Below the pieces are notes generated by a model. It saw only the letters and a program-made list of their open reading frames with translations, made no database searches and was not told where the DNA came from. From Terrabacter sp. Root181 (GTDB lineage: Bacteria > Actinomycetota > Actinomycetes > Actinomycetales > Dermatophilaceae): DNA of 64,000 nucleotides. Each line of letters begins with the position of its first letter. Within the stretch, counting starts at the first letter, position 1. The position numbers were made by a program, and so were the translations under genes. Of the stretch, positions 1-9,869 are shown piece by piece. Location: the NCBI RefSeq assembly GCF_001428505.1, contig NZ_LMHU01000001.1:766891-830890 (forward strand), written 5' to 3'.

Positions 1-175
1 TCGGCGTGACCGCCGGCACCGACGGCGTGGACGGGGTCGACCCGTGTCCGGGGCGGAACCCGTCCGCCTCGTGCAGGATCGCGAAGCCACCCACGACGAG
101 CACCGCGGATACCGTCAGGGTCACCACGGCGGCGCGCCGCGATCCCACGACCGCGGGATCGGTGTGCCGTCCCAT
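1..175 (-). CDS. Hypothetical secreted or membrane-anchored protein (3' end cut off by window)
   Basis: Only the first 58 codons are inside the window. The reading begins MGRHTDPAVVGSRRAA, followed by a single hydrophobic stretch (about residues 16-33, VVTLTVSAVLVVGGFAIL) and then a Ser/Thr/Pro-rich segment. This is the layout of an N-terminal signal anchor with an exposed linker. An AAAGGTG ribosome site lies a few bases upstream of the ATG. Nothing in this part identifies a family, so no function is offered. Confidence 0.6.
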   Translation of the reverse strand, partial: MGRHTDPAVVGSRRAAVVTLTVSAVLVVGGFAILHEADGFRPGHGSTPSTPSVPAVTP

Positions 176-251
176 GTGCACCTTTCGTCGACCCGGCGAG
201 CGGTACCTTACGCGTCCCGCGGGTGCGGGTGCACCATGGGGAGCCCTCGGC

Positions 252-643
252 TCAGTCGGTGTCGAGCTCTCGCACGAGTCGAGCCGGGGCCGTGAGGCGG
301 TAGGAGGCGTCGACGAGCTCGGCCACCTCCTGCCAGTCGACCTCCTCCGGCGCGCCGCACGCGCGCAGGTCGAGCCCCACCCAGCCCGACGGGCCGAGGT
401 AGGCCGGGTCGTAGAAGCGCTCGTCCCCGAGCAGAGCCGGCCGTTCGGCTGCGTCGGGCAGCACGAGGACCGACTGGCGGTGCGGCTCCGGGTCGTGGTC
501 GCCTTCACGGTGCCGCCGTAGGTGACGAACACCTTCGTCGTGAAGAAGGTCGGGCGCCCGTGCGACACCTTCTCGTCGGCGCCGGGCAGCGCCAGGCAGA
601 TGTCGCGGACCCGGGTCAGGTAGGGGTCGGCGGCGTCGAACAT
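252..643 (-). pseudogene. MmcQ/YjbR-family protein, frameshifted
   Basis: The N-terminal frame reads MFDAADPYLTRVRDICLALPG, then ADEKVSHGRPTFF and KVFVTYGGT, typical of the small MmcQ/YjbR DNA-binding-like fold. The C-terminal half (SVLVLPDAAERPALL, FYDPAYLGPSGWVGLDL, EEVDWQEVAELVDASY) lies in a different frame. The switch falls near position 505, between the codons for GGT and EGDHDPEP. The span is 392 nt, one base short of a 131-codon frame including the stop, so a single missing base explains it. The role of the family is unclear; members often accompany DNA-handling or detoxification genes. This may be a real pseudogene or a one-base sequencing error. Both halves look well conserved, which favours a recent event or an error. 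Confidence 0.75.
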
Positions 644-696
644 CAGGGGGTGGGCCACCCGACCACGGTAGGGCCCCGTCCCCCGCCGGGAGGGTT

Positions 697-1416
697 TCAG
701 GCGCCGCAGGCCCCGCCGCAGCCACCGGCGCCGCAGCCTCCACCGCACCCGCCGCCGACGGCGACCGGCTCGGGCACCTCGTGCCGCGTCGACCACGCGG
801 TCTCGAGCGCCTGCGTGAAGACCTCGACGGGCTGCGCGCCGGAGACGCCGTACTTGCGGTCGAGGACGAAGAAGGGGACCGACTCGATGCCGAGCATCTT
901 GGCGGTGGCCTCGTCGCTGCGCACGTGGTTGCCGTAGTCGTCCGACTCGAGCATCGTGCGCACGGCCTCGGCGTCGAGGCCGATCTCGGCGGCGAGGCGC
1001 ACGAGGACCTCCCGGTCGCCGACCGCGAGGCCGTCGGTGAAGTAGGCGCGCATGAGCCGCTCGTGGGCGGCGTCGGCGAGCCCCTGCTCGGCGGCGAGGT
1101 GGACGACCCGGTGGGCGTCGAACGTGTTGCCGTAGCGGGCCTGCTCCCAGTTGAACTCGAGCCCGAGCTCGGAAGCCGCGGCAGCCATCGAGCGGTGCTG
1201 CGCGACGGCCTGCTCCCGCGTCGTGCCGTACTTGGCGGCGACGAGGTCGACGAGGGGGACGCCCGACACCGGCTCGGCGCCACGGTCGAGCTCGAAGCTG
1301 TGCCACGTCACCTCGACCTCGTCGGCGTGCGCGAACTGCGCCAGGGCCGCCTCGAGACGGCGCTTGCCGAGGTAGCAGAAGGGGCACACGATGTCGGACC
1401 AGATGTCGATCTTCAC
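697..1416 (-). CDS. DsbA-family oxidoreductase, FrnE-like
   Basis: This 239-residue cytoplasmic thioredoxin-fold protein is of the DsbA/FrnE type, a predicted disulfide isomerase or oxidoreductase. It opens MKIDIWSDIVCPFCYLGKRRLE, with the CPFC active site at residues 11-14 and no signal peptide. The all-helical insertion (HRVVHLAAEQGLADAAHERL) and the late strand IESVPFFVLDRKYGVSGAQP with its cis-proline are present. The C-terminus is a Gly/Cys-rich tail with six cysteines (GGGCGGGCGAGGCGGACGA has five of them in the last 19 residues). Deinococcal FrnE also uses extra C-terminal cysteines, but this tail is much richer. The gene lies upstream of the YjbR remnant on the same strand. Family call is firm; substrate unknown. 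Confidence 0.9.
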   Translation of the reverse strand: MKIDIWSDIVCPFCYLGKRRLEAALAQFAHADEVEVTWHSFELDRGAEPVSGVPLVDLVAAKYGTTREQAVAQHRSMAAAASELGLEFNWEQARYGNTFDAHRVVHLAAEQGLADAAHERLMRAYFTDGLAVGDREVLVRLAAEIGLDAEAVRTMLESDDYGNHVRSDEATAKMLGIESVPFFVLDRKYGVSGAQPVEVFTQALETAWSTRHEVPEPVAVGGGCGGGCGAGGCGGACGA

Positions 1417-1501
1417 GGTCGTGCAACCTACCCGTGACCGGGCGTGTTCCCCGCATCGGGCGAGGCGTCCGTCACCCTCCGGGTGAGCGGGCGTATGCCG
1501 T

Positions 1502-2341
<840 letters not shown>

Positions 2342-2456
2342 GCCCCCATCGTGCCCCGGCGGGCCGAGGAGCGCCCGACCGGGTGCTCGGGTCAGGGTCA
2401 TCACCTAGGGGCCAAACCCGAGGCGGCGTGACAGGGCGGCGACCTACTGTGGAGCC

Positions 2457-4157
2457 ATGCCCGACGTGTCCGACCAGCGCATCCAGCCCGGCGCGGGCCG
2501 GGCCTGGTGGCACGTGTCGCGCACCGGGCTCTTCTTCGGCGCCGCCTACTTCCTCACCTCGATGGCCCCGAGCCTGCTGCCGCGCACGTGGTACTACCAG
2601 GGCCTCATCAGCGGGCTCTGCGTGGTGGCCGGCTATGCGCTCGGCGTCGTCGTCGCGTGGGTCGTGCGCCGGGTGGCGCGCCTCATCGACCTGCGCGTCA
2701 CCGTCAGCGGCGAGGCACGGCACTGGCTGCTCGTCGCCGCCCCGGTCTTCGGGGCCGTCGCGGTCCTCGGCCTCACGGTCGCCAACGTGCGCTCGCAGGC
2801 GCGCACGGCGGCGTTCGTCGAGCTCACGCCCCTCGACCCGTTCGACTGGGCCCTGGCGCTCGCGCTCGCGGCCCTCGTGGCCGTCCTCTTCCTCGCCGTC
2901 GCCCGGGGTCTGCGCGGTGCGACGCGCCAGCTCGCCGAGGCCGCGGGCCACGTGCTGCCCAAGACCATCGCGACCCTCATCGCCGTCGTCGTCGTGGCCC
3001 TGGCCACGGCGTGGGTGACCGACAGCGTGCTCTTCCACCAGGGCATGCAGGCCTTCGCCGGCGTCGCCGCCAAGGTCAACACCGCTCCGACCGGCCGAGC
3101 CGCGCCGACGTTGCCGCTCCGCTCGGGCGGGCCGGGGTCGCTCGAGTCGTGGGACAGCCTCGGCTACCAGGGCCAGATGTTCGTCACGAGCGCGCCGACG
3201 GCCGCGCAGATCACGGCGGCGACCGACCGTGGCGCGATCGAGCCGATCCGGGTCTATGCCGGCCGGACGCCCGACCGCACGGTCTCCGACGTCGCCGATG
3301 CCGTGGTCGCCGAGCTCAAGCGCACCAACGCCTTCAACCGCCGCGTGCTGGCGGTGTTCACGACGACGGGCACCGGCTGGGTCGACGACTGGTCCGCCCA
3401 GTCCGTCGAGTACCTCAGCAACGGCGACAGCGCGATCGCCGCGATGCAGTACTCCTACCTGCCCAGCGCGATGTCGATGATGACCGACCGTGACACCCCG
3501 CGCGAGGCGGGCAAGGCCCTCTTCGACAAGGTGTATGCCGTGTGGCGCACGCTGCCGGCCGACGACCGTCCGCAGCTCGTCGTCGGCGGGGAGTCGCTCG
3601 GCTCCTACGGCGGGCAGGCGGCCTTCAAGGACGCCGACGACATGCTGGCCCGCGCGCAGGGCGGGGTGTGGGTCGGCACGCCGAGCTTCACCGACATCGC
3701 GGCGTCGCTGACGGCCCGGCGCAACGAGGGGTCGCCCGAGATCGTGCCGGTCGTCGACGCGGGCCTGCACATCCGCTTCGCGGCGAGCGGCGACCAGCTG
3801 ACCCACGACTACTACGGGCGCGACTACGGCGCGTGGGACTTCCCGCGCTTCGTCTACGCCCAGCACGCGTCCGACCCCGTCGTCTGGTGGAACCCCGCCT
3901 TGCTCGGCGCCGAGCCCGACTGGCTCCGCGAGCCGCGGGGTCGCGACGTCAACCCCGACGTCACGTGGATCCCCTTCGTGACGTTCTGGCAGCTGACCAC
4001 CGACATGGCCGTCGGGCACGACCCGCCGGACGGCTACGGCCACCGCTACGGCCCCGAGCTCGTCCCGGCGTGGGGGTCGGTGCTCGGCGGGTCGCCCACC
4101 GACGACTACTCGAAGCTCGTCGCCGGCATCGAGGAGACGGTCAACCGGGTCGAGTGA
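2457..4157 (+). CDS. Membrane-anchored alpha/beta-hydrolase family protein (Abhydrolase_9)
   Basis: This 566-residue protein has an N-terminal membrane region with about four hydrophobic segments (within residues 15-200) followed by a cytoplasmic or periplasmic hydrolase-like domain. The catalytic part has the elbow GESLGSYGGQAAF with Ser as nucleophile, preceded by RPQLVVG. This is the Abhydrolase_9 N-terminal plus catalytic arrangement found across actinobacteria; in mycobacteria such proteins are large membrane proteins of unknown substrate. The C-terminal segment DYYGRDYGAWDFPRFVYAQH is typical of the family. It stands alone, convergent with the DUF3626 gene, with a hairpin between them. 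Confidence 0.85.
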   Translation: MPDVSDQRIQPGAGRAWWHVSRTGLFFGAAYFLTSMAPSLLPRTWYYQGLISGLCVVAGYALGVVVAWVVRRVARLIDLRVTVSGEARHWLLVAAPVFGAVAVLGLTVANVRSQARTAAFVELTPLDPFDWALALALAALVAVLFLAVARGLRGATRQLAEAAGHVLPKTIATLIAVVVVALATAWVTDSVLFHQGMQAFAGVAAKVNTAPTGRAAPTLPLRSGGPGSLESWDSLGYQGQMFVTSAPTAAQITAATDRGAIEPIRVYAGRTPDRTVSDVADAVVAELKRTNAFNRRVLAVFTTTGTGWVDDWSAQSVEYLSNGDSAIAAMQYSYLPSAMSMMTDRDTPREAGKALFDKVYAVWRTLPADDRPQLVVGGESLGSYGGQAAFKDADDMLARAQGGVWVGTPSFTDIAASLTARRNEGSPEIVPVVDAGLHIRFAASGDQLTHDYYGRDYGAWDFPRFVYAQHASDPVVWWNPALLGAEPDWLREPRGRDVNPDVTWIPFVTFWQLTTDMAVGHDPPDGYGHRYGPELVPAWGSVLGGSPTDDYSKLVAGIEETVNRVE

Positions 4158-4200
4158 CCGCGGCTCCCCGCTTCTCGTCGACACCCCGACGTCCGTCGGT

Positions 4201-4225
4201 GACGACGGTGGTGACGACCGTCGTC
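4201..4225. terminator. Bidirectional terminator-like hairpin
   Basis: A perfect 9-bp inverted repeat (GACGACGGT / ACCGTCGTC) with a 7-nt loop sits in the 88-nt gap between two convergent genes. There is no U-tract, as is common in GC-rich actinobacteria. Terminator function is inferred from position and symmetry. Confidence 0.5.
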
Positions 4226-4245
4226 ACCGGCGAGGCGAGCACGCC

Positions 4246-5091
4246 TCAGGCAGAGGCGGATCCGAACCGCGCGACGTAGTGCCAGACCCGCTTGAGGGCC
4301 TGCTCGTCGTACCGACCCGTCCGTGACGCGTCCCCGAGGACCTGCGGCGTGACGACGCCGTCCACGGCGAGTGCCACGCCGAGGGCGACGTGCTCCGGGC
4401 CGCGGTAGTCGGGGTGGGCGCGCAGCGTCGCGACGTCGAGGCAGTATCCCGGGTGCCACTCGACGGGCACCCCGAGGCGGTGGGCATCGGCCTCGACGCC
4501 GGTGCCGCGGTAGCAGGGGTCGAGCACGAGTGCCTCGACGTCGGTCGACAGGGCGACCACGCCGTGGACGTGCGCCTCGACGTAGTCGTCGAGGAGGTCG
4601 TGGTCGGCGGAGTCGGCGAGGGCGCCGAGCGCGAAGGCCGTTGCGGTGCCGAAGTGCTCGGGCTCGAAGACGCTGTCGGGGAAGCAGAACGTCGTCCGCT
4701 CGAGCGTGTGCGCGGCGAGCCTCACGTGCGCCGACCCGAAGCGCGGCGCCGCGCCGTACGGACGGCGGTGCAAGTCGAGCGCGCCGTACTTCGGCCGCAG
4801 GGCCGGCTCGGCCCCGTCGTAGGCACCGCCGAAGATCCTGCTCTCCCAGCGCCACCGGTCACCGCCGGGGTGTGCCGTCAGCCCGCCGTTGCTCGTCCCG
4901 GTCTCGAACTGGGAGCGGTAGACGCCGTCGCGGGCCATGACGGCGAGAACAGGCTCGCCGCGCACGAGCCGGTCCGGGTGGAAGTTGAGGGTGACGCGCA
5001 GCGTCGGGTCGAGGGCCGGCCCGGCCGAGAGCCCGCGGACGTGCGCGATCGCGCGCCGGACGGCATACGGCTGCGAGGTCACGGGCCACAT
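4246..5091 (-). CDS. DUF3626 domain-containing protein
   Basis: This 281-residue soluble protein matches the DUF3626 family, best recognised by LRVTLNFHPDRL, DGVYRSQFETGTSNGGLTAH, RPKYGALDL, FGSAHVRL and TFCFPDS. These segments resemble a fold around conserved His, Arg and Glu residues; some relatives are toxins or ADP-ribosyltransferase-like enzymes, but that link is tentative here. I chose MWPVTSQPYAVRRA as start because upstream sequence is Arg-rich and low quality, and this ATG leaves room for a promoter shared with the divergent gene at 5177. No partner gene with an obvious immunity role is adjacent. Confidence 0.75.
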   Translation of the reverse strand: MWPVTSQPYAVRRAIAHVRGLSAGPALDPTLRVTLNFHPDRLVRGEPVLAVMARDGVYRSQFETGTSNGGLTAHPGGDRWRWESRIFGGAYDGAEPALRPKYGALDLHRRPYGAAPRFGSAHVRLAAHTLERTTFCFPDSVFEPEHFGTATAFALGALADSADHDLLDDYVEAHVHGVVALSTDVEALVLDPCYRGTGVEADAHRLGVPVEWHPGYCLDVATLRAHPDYRGPEHVALGVALAVDGVVTPQVLGDASRTGRYDEQALKRVWHYVARFGSASA

Positions 5092-5176
5092 CCTCACATC
5101 CGCGCCTCGCCTCGCGGCGGCGTCCGCGGGGACCCTGACACGCGGCACCCTCCGGGTCACGGGGTAGGAATGGTGC

Positions 5177-5917
5177 ATGGGCACGATGATCGACCTCCCC
5201 GAGCACGACCTCACCGCCTACCGGGCCGACCCCACCGGAGCGCCGCGCGGCGCGGTGGTCGTGATCCAGGAGATCTGGGGCCTGGCCGACCACATCAAGG
5301 ACGTCGCCGACCGCGTCGCTGCCCAAGGCTACGTCGCCGTCGCTCCCGACCTGCTCGGGCACGTCGGTCTGACTCCCGAGGTGGGCGCCCGGATCTTCGA
5401 GCTGATGTCCAGCGCGTCGGAGGAGGACCGGCTCGCCGCGCAGCCGCAGATGCGCGCTGCGACGACCCCCGCCCGGCAGCCGGAGTTCGCCGCGTGGGCG
5501 GTGCCCGCCCTGCGTGCCGTCGTCGACTCCCTCGTCGCCGAGCCCGGCGTCGACGGCCGGGTGGGCGTCATCGGCTTCTGCTTCGGGGGGACGTACGCGT
5601 TCGCCCTCGCGGCCGCCGACCCGCGGCTGCGCGCTGCGGTGCCCTTCTACGGGAGCTTCCCCGAGAACGCCGACCCCGCCACGATCGGCTGCCCCGTCCT
5701 CGCCTTCTACGGCGAGGACGACCACGGCATCACCGACGGGGTGCCCGAGCTCGAGTCGCGCCTGGAGCAGGCGGGCGTCGACTTCACGGCGCGGGTCTAC
5801 CACGGCGTCGGGCACGCCTTCTTCAACGACACCTCGCCGTCGAAGTACCACGCCGAGGTCGCCGCCGACGCGTGGGAGCGGACGCTGGCCTTCCTCGACG
5901 AGCACCTGCCCTCATGA
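5177..5917 (+). CDS. Dienelactone hydrolase family protein
   Basis: This 246-residue cytoplasmic alpha/beta hydrolase is of the dienelactone hydrolase family (carboxymethylenebutenolidase-like). It shows VVVIQEIWGLADHIKD near the N-terminus, the nucleophile elbow GFCFGG with catalytic Cys, FYGEDDHGI with the probable Asp, and GVGHAFFND with the His. Classical members open dienelactones in chloroaromatic degradation, but isolated copies like this one have unknown substrates. No aromatic-degradation genes are nearby. The ATG at 5177 is the first in frame. Confidence 0.88.
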   Translation: MGTMIDLPEHDLTAYRADPTGAPRGAVVVIQEIWGLADHIKDVADRVAAQGYVAVAPDLLGHVGLTPEVGARIFELMSSASEEDRLAAQPQMRAATTPARQPEFAAWAVPALRAVVDSLVAEPGVDGRVGVIGFCFGGTYAFALAAADPRLRAAVPFYGSFPENADPATIGCPVLAFYGEDDHGITDGVPELESRLEQAGVDFTARVYHGVGHAFFNDTSPSKYHAEVAADAWERTLAFLDEHLPS

Positions 5918-5925
5918 CCTCCCCA

Positions 5926-5940
5926 CCCCGCCGGGCGGGG
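5926..5940 (+). terminator. Short GC hairpin after the dienelactone hydrolase gene
   Basis: CCCCGC-CGG-GCGGGG forms a 6-bp stem immediately after the stop codon at 5917. It is a plausible terminator for the upstream gene, called on position and symmetry only. Confidence 0.4.
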
Positions 5941-6005
5941 CCTGCCACAGGGTTCCCACCGGTCTTTCGTCCCACGGGCACACCCGCGTGCGGTAGGCCT
6001 GTGGG

Positions 6006-7721
6006 ATGACCGACACCGCCACAGCGCCGGACCCCGGCAACCCGCTCGTGCTCGGCCCCATGCTGCGCTACATCGGCGAGACGGACGCGACCGTCTGGGT
6101 CGAGGCCTCCGGCCCCGGAGTTGTCACCGTGCACACCGACGGTCGCGACTGGACCGCTCCGACGTTCATCGTCAAGGGGCACCACTACGCGCTCGTGGTC
6201 GTCGACGGCCTCGAGCCGGGCGGGTCGTGGGACTACACCGTCAGCATCGACGACACCCCGGTCTGGCCCGAGCCGGACAGCGCCTTCCCGCCACCGCGCA
6301 TCCGCACCATCGACCGCGGCCGGCCCACCCGCCTGCTCTTCGGCTCGTGCCGTACCACGGTGCCGCACGACCGCGAGGGCCACCGCACCAACGGCGTCGA
6401 CGCCCTGCGGACCCTCGCGCTCGCCCTCGCGCGGGGCGAGGAGGAGTGGCCCGACCTCGTGGCCTTCCTCGGCGACCAGGTCTACGCCGACGAGACGTCG
6501 GAGGCGATGCGCGAGTTCATCGCCGCCCGGCGGGACATCACCGAGCCGCCGGGCGAGGAGATCAAGGACTACGAGGAGTACGCCCACCTCTACCAGCTCG
6601 CCTGGGGCGACGCCGCGAACCGGTGGCTGTTGTCGACGGTGCCGAGCTGCATGATCTTCGACGACCACGACATCCGCGACGACTGGAACACGTCCTGGAC
6701 CTGGCACGAGGAGATCAACCGGACGCCGTGGTGGCACGAGCGCCTGATGGGCGGTCTGTCGTCGTACTGGGTCTACCAGCACATCGGCAACCTCTCGCCG
6801 TCGCAGCTCGCCGACGACGAGATCTATGCCCGGGTGCTCGAGGCCGCCGGCGAGCGCGCTGGGGACCCGACGGTGGGTGAGCTCGACCTGACCGAGGCCG
6901 TCTTCGACCTCTCGCGCCGGTCGGACCGCCACCCCGAGGTCTACCGCTGGAGCTTCCGGCGCGACCTCGGCGACGTCCGCCTCGTCGTCGTCGACTCGCG
7001 GGCCGCTCGAGTCCTCGAGCCGAAGCACCGCTCGATGCTCGACCCCGACGAGATGCGCTGGCTCGACGAGCAGCTGACGGGCGACGTCGAGCACCTGCTC
7101 ATCGGCACGTCCCTGCCGTTCATGCTCCCGCCCGGCCTGCACGACCTCGAGGCGATCGACGAGGTGCTCGCCATGGGCACCCACGGACGTGTCATCGCCG
7201 ACCGGGCCGAGAAGGTCCGGCAGTCCATCGACCTCGAGCACTGGGCCGCCTTCAACGACGGGTTCGTCGAGGTGTTCGACACCGTCATGCAGGTGGCGCG
7301 GGGTGAGCGCGGCGCGGCTCCGGCGAGCGTCGTCTTCCTCTCCGGCGACGTCCACAACTCCTACGTCGCCGAGGTCGTCGACGCGAGGACCCGCCACGGC
7401 GCGACCTCGCGCATCATCCAGGCCGTCTGCTCGCCGATCCGCAACCCCATGCCGCGGATGGTGCGCGTCATGATGTCCGCCTTCGCCCGCGGGCTCGTGG
7501 GTCCCATGCGGTTCGTCGCCGAGCACTCGAAGCGCGTGCCCGACCCTGCCTACCCGTGGGTGGTCACCGACGGGCCGTGGTTCGACAACTGCCTCGCCGA
7601 GCTCACGGTCCAGGGCCGGGACCTGTCGATCGTCTGGCGGGGCGGCGAGATCCGCGACGGCGACGACGCCCACCCGGTGCTGACGACCGTGTCCAGCGTG
7701 CGCCTCCCGGCAGCAGGCTGA
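6006..7721 (+). CDS. PhoD-like alkaline phosphatase family protein
   Basis: This 571-residue metallophosphoesterase is of the PhoD type. An N-terminal beta-rich domain (about residues 10-100, RYIGETDATVWVEASGPG) precedes the catalytic domain: LLFGSCR, LVAFLGDQVYADE, MIFDDHDIRDDWN, LVVVDSRAAR, VVFLSGDVHNSYVAEV. The GDQVYAD and DDHDIRDDW motifs carry the metal ligands of the family. There is no Tat or Sec signal, unlike secreted PhoD, so this copy is probably cytoplasmic and may act on other phosphodiesters. The nucleotidyltransferase gene starts 12 nt downstream and may be co-transcribed. Confidence 0.88.
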   Translation: MTDTATAPDPGNPLVLGPMLRYIGETDATVWVEASGPGVVTVHTDGRDWTAPTFIVKGHHYALVVVDGLEPGGSWDYTVSIDDTPVWPEPDSAFPPPRIRTIDRGRPTRLLFGSCRTTVPHDREGHRTNGVDALRTLALALARGEEEWPDLVAFLGDQVYADETSEAMREFIAARRDITEPPGEEIKDYEEYAHLYQLAWGDAANRWLLSTVPSCMIFDDHDIRDDWNTSWTWHEEINRTPWWHERLMGGLSSYWVYQHIGNLSPSQLADDEIYARVLEAAGERAGDPTVGELDLTEAVFDLSRRSDRHPEVYRWSFRRDLGDVRLVVVDSRAARVLEPKHRSMLDPDEMRWLDEQLTGDVEHLLIGTSLPFMLPPGLHDLEAIDEVLAMGTHGRVIADRAEKVRQSIDLEHWAAFNDGFVEVFDTVMQVARGERGAAPASVVFLSGDVHNSYVAEVVDARTRHGATSRIIQAVCSPIRNPMPRMVRVMMSAFARGLVGPMRFVAEHSKRVPDPAYPWVVTDGPWFDNCLAELTVQGRDLSIVWRGGEIRDGDDAHPVLTTVSSVRLPAAG

Positions 7722-7732
7722 CGGGCCAGCAC

Positions 7733-8569
7733 GTGGACGAGGTCGAGCGGCGGATCGCGCTGGCGCGCAAGGCCGTCCGAGCGTATGCCGAGAACCCCAA
7801 GGTCGCGGCGGCGCTCATCGGCGGCTCGGTGGCCCGTCGGCTCGCCGACGCGGCGTCCGACATCGAGCTCGACGTCTACTGGTCCTCACCGCCGACGGCG
7901 GCGGACCGCGAGGCAGCCATCGAGGGCGCCGGGCTCACCCGGGTCTACGCCGAGGAGGACGAGCACGAGTGGGCCGACGGCCTGCTCGTCGGCGGCGTCA
8001 AGACCGACGTCAGCGGCTTCGTGACATCGACCATCGACACCTACCTGGACCGGGCGCTCATGGGCGACACCGAGGCGGAGCTCCAGGTGCGGGTCACGGC
8101 CCTGCGCGACGGCATACCGCTGCACGGGCACGACGTCATCGACGCGTGGCGCGCCCGCTGCGACGGCTACCCGGAGGCGCTGGCCGTCGCCCAGGTGCAC
8201 CAGGCCCTCGACCTGCGACCCCGCGAGCGGCTCGAGATGCTCGCGGACCGGGACGACGTCGTGCTGCTGCACCGCGACCTCCTCGACGGGGTGCAGGGCG
8301 TCCTCGACGCCCTCTTCGCCGTCAACCGGGTGTGGATGCCACACCCCTTCCACAAGTGGCTGGACCGTGAGGCGACGCTGCTGGCCCACCGTCCGGAGCG
8401 GCTCGTCGAGCGCACCCGGGCCCTGCTCGTCGCGTCCCCGCACGGCGCGGTCGCCGCGCTGGTCGCCCTCGTCGAGGAGACGTACGACCTCGCCCTCGAG
8501 CACGTGCCGGACGCCGACGTCGCCCCGCTGCGCGCGGCGTTCGAGCAGCGCCGGGTCGTCGAGCCCTAG
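7733..8569 (+). CDS. Nucleotidyltransferase-fold protein (DUF4037-like)
   Basis: This 278-residue protein has an N-terminal nucleotidyltransferase core: AALIGGSVARRLADAASDIELDVYW holds the GGS motif and the D-x-E metal pair, and VKTDVSGFV the third strand. The rest is helical, with a PHPFHKWLDREATL segment seen in DUF4037-type aminoglycoside-nucleotidyltransferase-like proteins. I start at the GTG 12 nt after the phosphatase stop, since the hydrophilic helix VDEVERRIALARKAV begins there. The substrate is unknown. Resistance activity should not be assumed from the fold alone. Confidence 0.75.
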   Translation: MDEVERRIALARKAVRAYAENPKVAAALIGGSVARRLADAASDIELDVYWSSPPTAADREAAIEGAGLTRVYAEEDEHEWADGLLVGGVKTDVSGFVTSTIDTYLDRALMGDTEAELQVRVTALRDGIPLHGHDVIDAWRARCDGYPEALAVAQVHQALDLRPRERLEMLADRDDVVLLHRDLLDGVQGVLDALFAVNRVWMPHPFHKWLDREATLLAHRPERLVERTRALLVASPHGAVAALVALVEETYDLALEHVPDADVAPLRAAFEQRRVVEP

Positions 8570-9869
8570 GTGCGGCGCAGCCGTCCGCCCAGTCCCTGCG
8601 GCGCGTCGGGCACCGGTGGTGTGGCGGGGTCCGGCCCGAGGGCGGGTGCGGGTTCGGGGCATCGGCGGCGGAGGGAGCGGTCTATGGCCGACATCGCGAG
8701 GAGCAGGACCGAGACGACCGTGAGCACCACGGCGAGGGCGTGCAACCCTGCGGTGTCGGCACGCTCGGGGAACGCGGCGGCGTTGGCGGCGGCGGCGACC
8801 ATGGCGCCGAGGTACATGGAGGTGCGCAGCAGCCCGGCCGACGAGCCGAGGCGGTCGGGGTGGGCCTGTCGGTAGAGGGCGTTCTGGTTCGCCAGGCCGA
8901 TGAGTCCCTGCGGCACCCCGACCACGCCGACGACGGCGACGACGAGCCAGAGCGGTGAGTCGTCGTGGAGCAGGAGCAGCCCGAGGCAGGCGAGCACCTG
9001 CAGCGCGCCGCCGACGAGGAGCTTGCCGCGCACCTGCTCACGACGACCGAAGACCGTCGTCACCGCGATGGCCACGACGAACATCGGCAGCAGCGCGAGC
9101 CCCGCGCCCGTGGCGGTGAGGCCCCGGCCCTGCTCGAGCCACTGGGTGAAGCCGTAGAGGAAGACGTAGCTCACCGTGGAGGCGAGCAGCTGCCGGACGT
9201 ACGTCGCGACCAGGGGAGCGTTGCCGGCCAGAAGGCGGACGTCGATGAACGGGTCGTCGGCGCGCCGCTCGCGCAGCACCAGGCCCGTGACGGCGACGGC
9301 GACGACGAGCAGGAGCGGCCAGCGCGCCGCCGGCTGCATGAGGAAGAGCAGCAGTGCGGTCAGGGTCGCGGCGAAGAGCGCCATGCCGGTGACGTCGAGC
9401 CCCCGTGGGCGCGCCGTGTCGTCGTCGCGGTGCAGCTGCTCCTCGCGGGGCAGGCGCAGCGACCCGAGAACGAGGCAGGCGAGCGCGAGCGGCACGTTGA
9501 CGGTGAAGATCGTGCGCCAGCCGCCGAGCCCGATGAGCAGGCCGCCGACGGTCGGGCCGATGACGGCCACCGTCTGGTTCGCCGCGGAGAGGGCGGCGAG
9601 CACGCCCGCGGGCGAGTCGGTGCCGGTGCGCACCGACTCGCTGCGGATGAGCACCATCGAGGCGGGAGCCAGATCGTCGAGGACGGCGGTGCACCGAGGG
9701 CCAGGCCGATCGGGACGAGCGCGACGGCGAGCATCGAGGAGTTGACGGGGTTGAGCACCGACCCGAGCACCATCGGCGCGACCAGGCGCCGGTCGAAGCG
9801 TCCGGCCGGCGGGGTGCGTGCACGGTCCGTGGCCTCGGCGGCCGCGCCGGCCTCGGCAGCGCGGGTCAT
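8566..9869 (-). pseudogene. DHA2-type MFS drug exporter with internal deletion
   Basis: The start MTRAAEAGAAAEATDRAR and first membrane segment (VAPMVLGSVLNPVNSSM) read normally to GAPPSSTIWL. The next recognisable piece, ASMVLIRSESVRTGT, is in another frame immediately afterwards (junction near 9660-9672). In DHA2 exporters these two points are separated by roughly 65-80 residues covering TM2-TM4 and the motif-A loop, all absent here. The remainder (about 360 residues, including IGPTVGGLLIGLGGWRTIFTVN and the last nine or so helices) is uninterrupted. The gene start overlaps the marR stop (ATGA), so this was a MarR-controlled exporter. The product is almost certainly non-functional unless the deletion is an assembly artefact. 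Confidence 0.8.

Noticed and set aside
4246-5091. DUF3626 gene as part of a toxin-immunity pair
   Set aside because: No small immunity-like gene on the same strand is adjacent, and neighbours are ordinary hydrolases.
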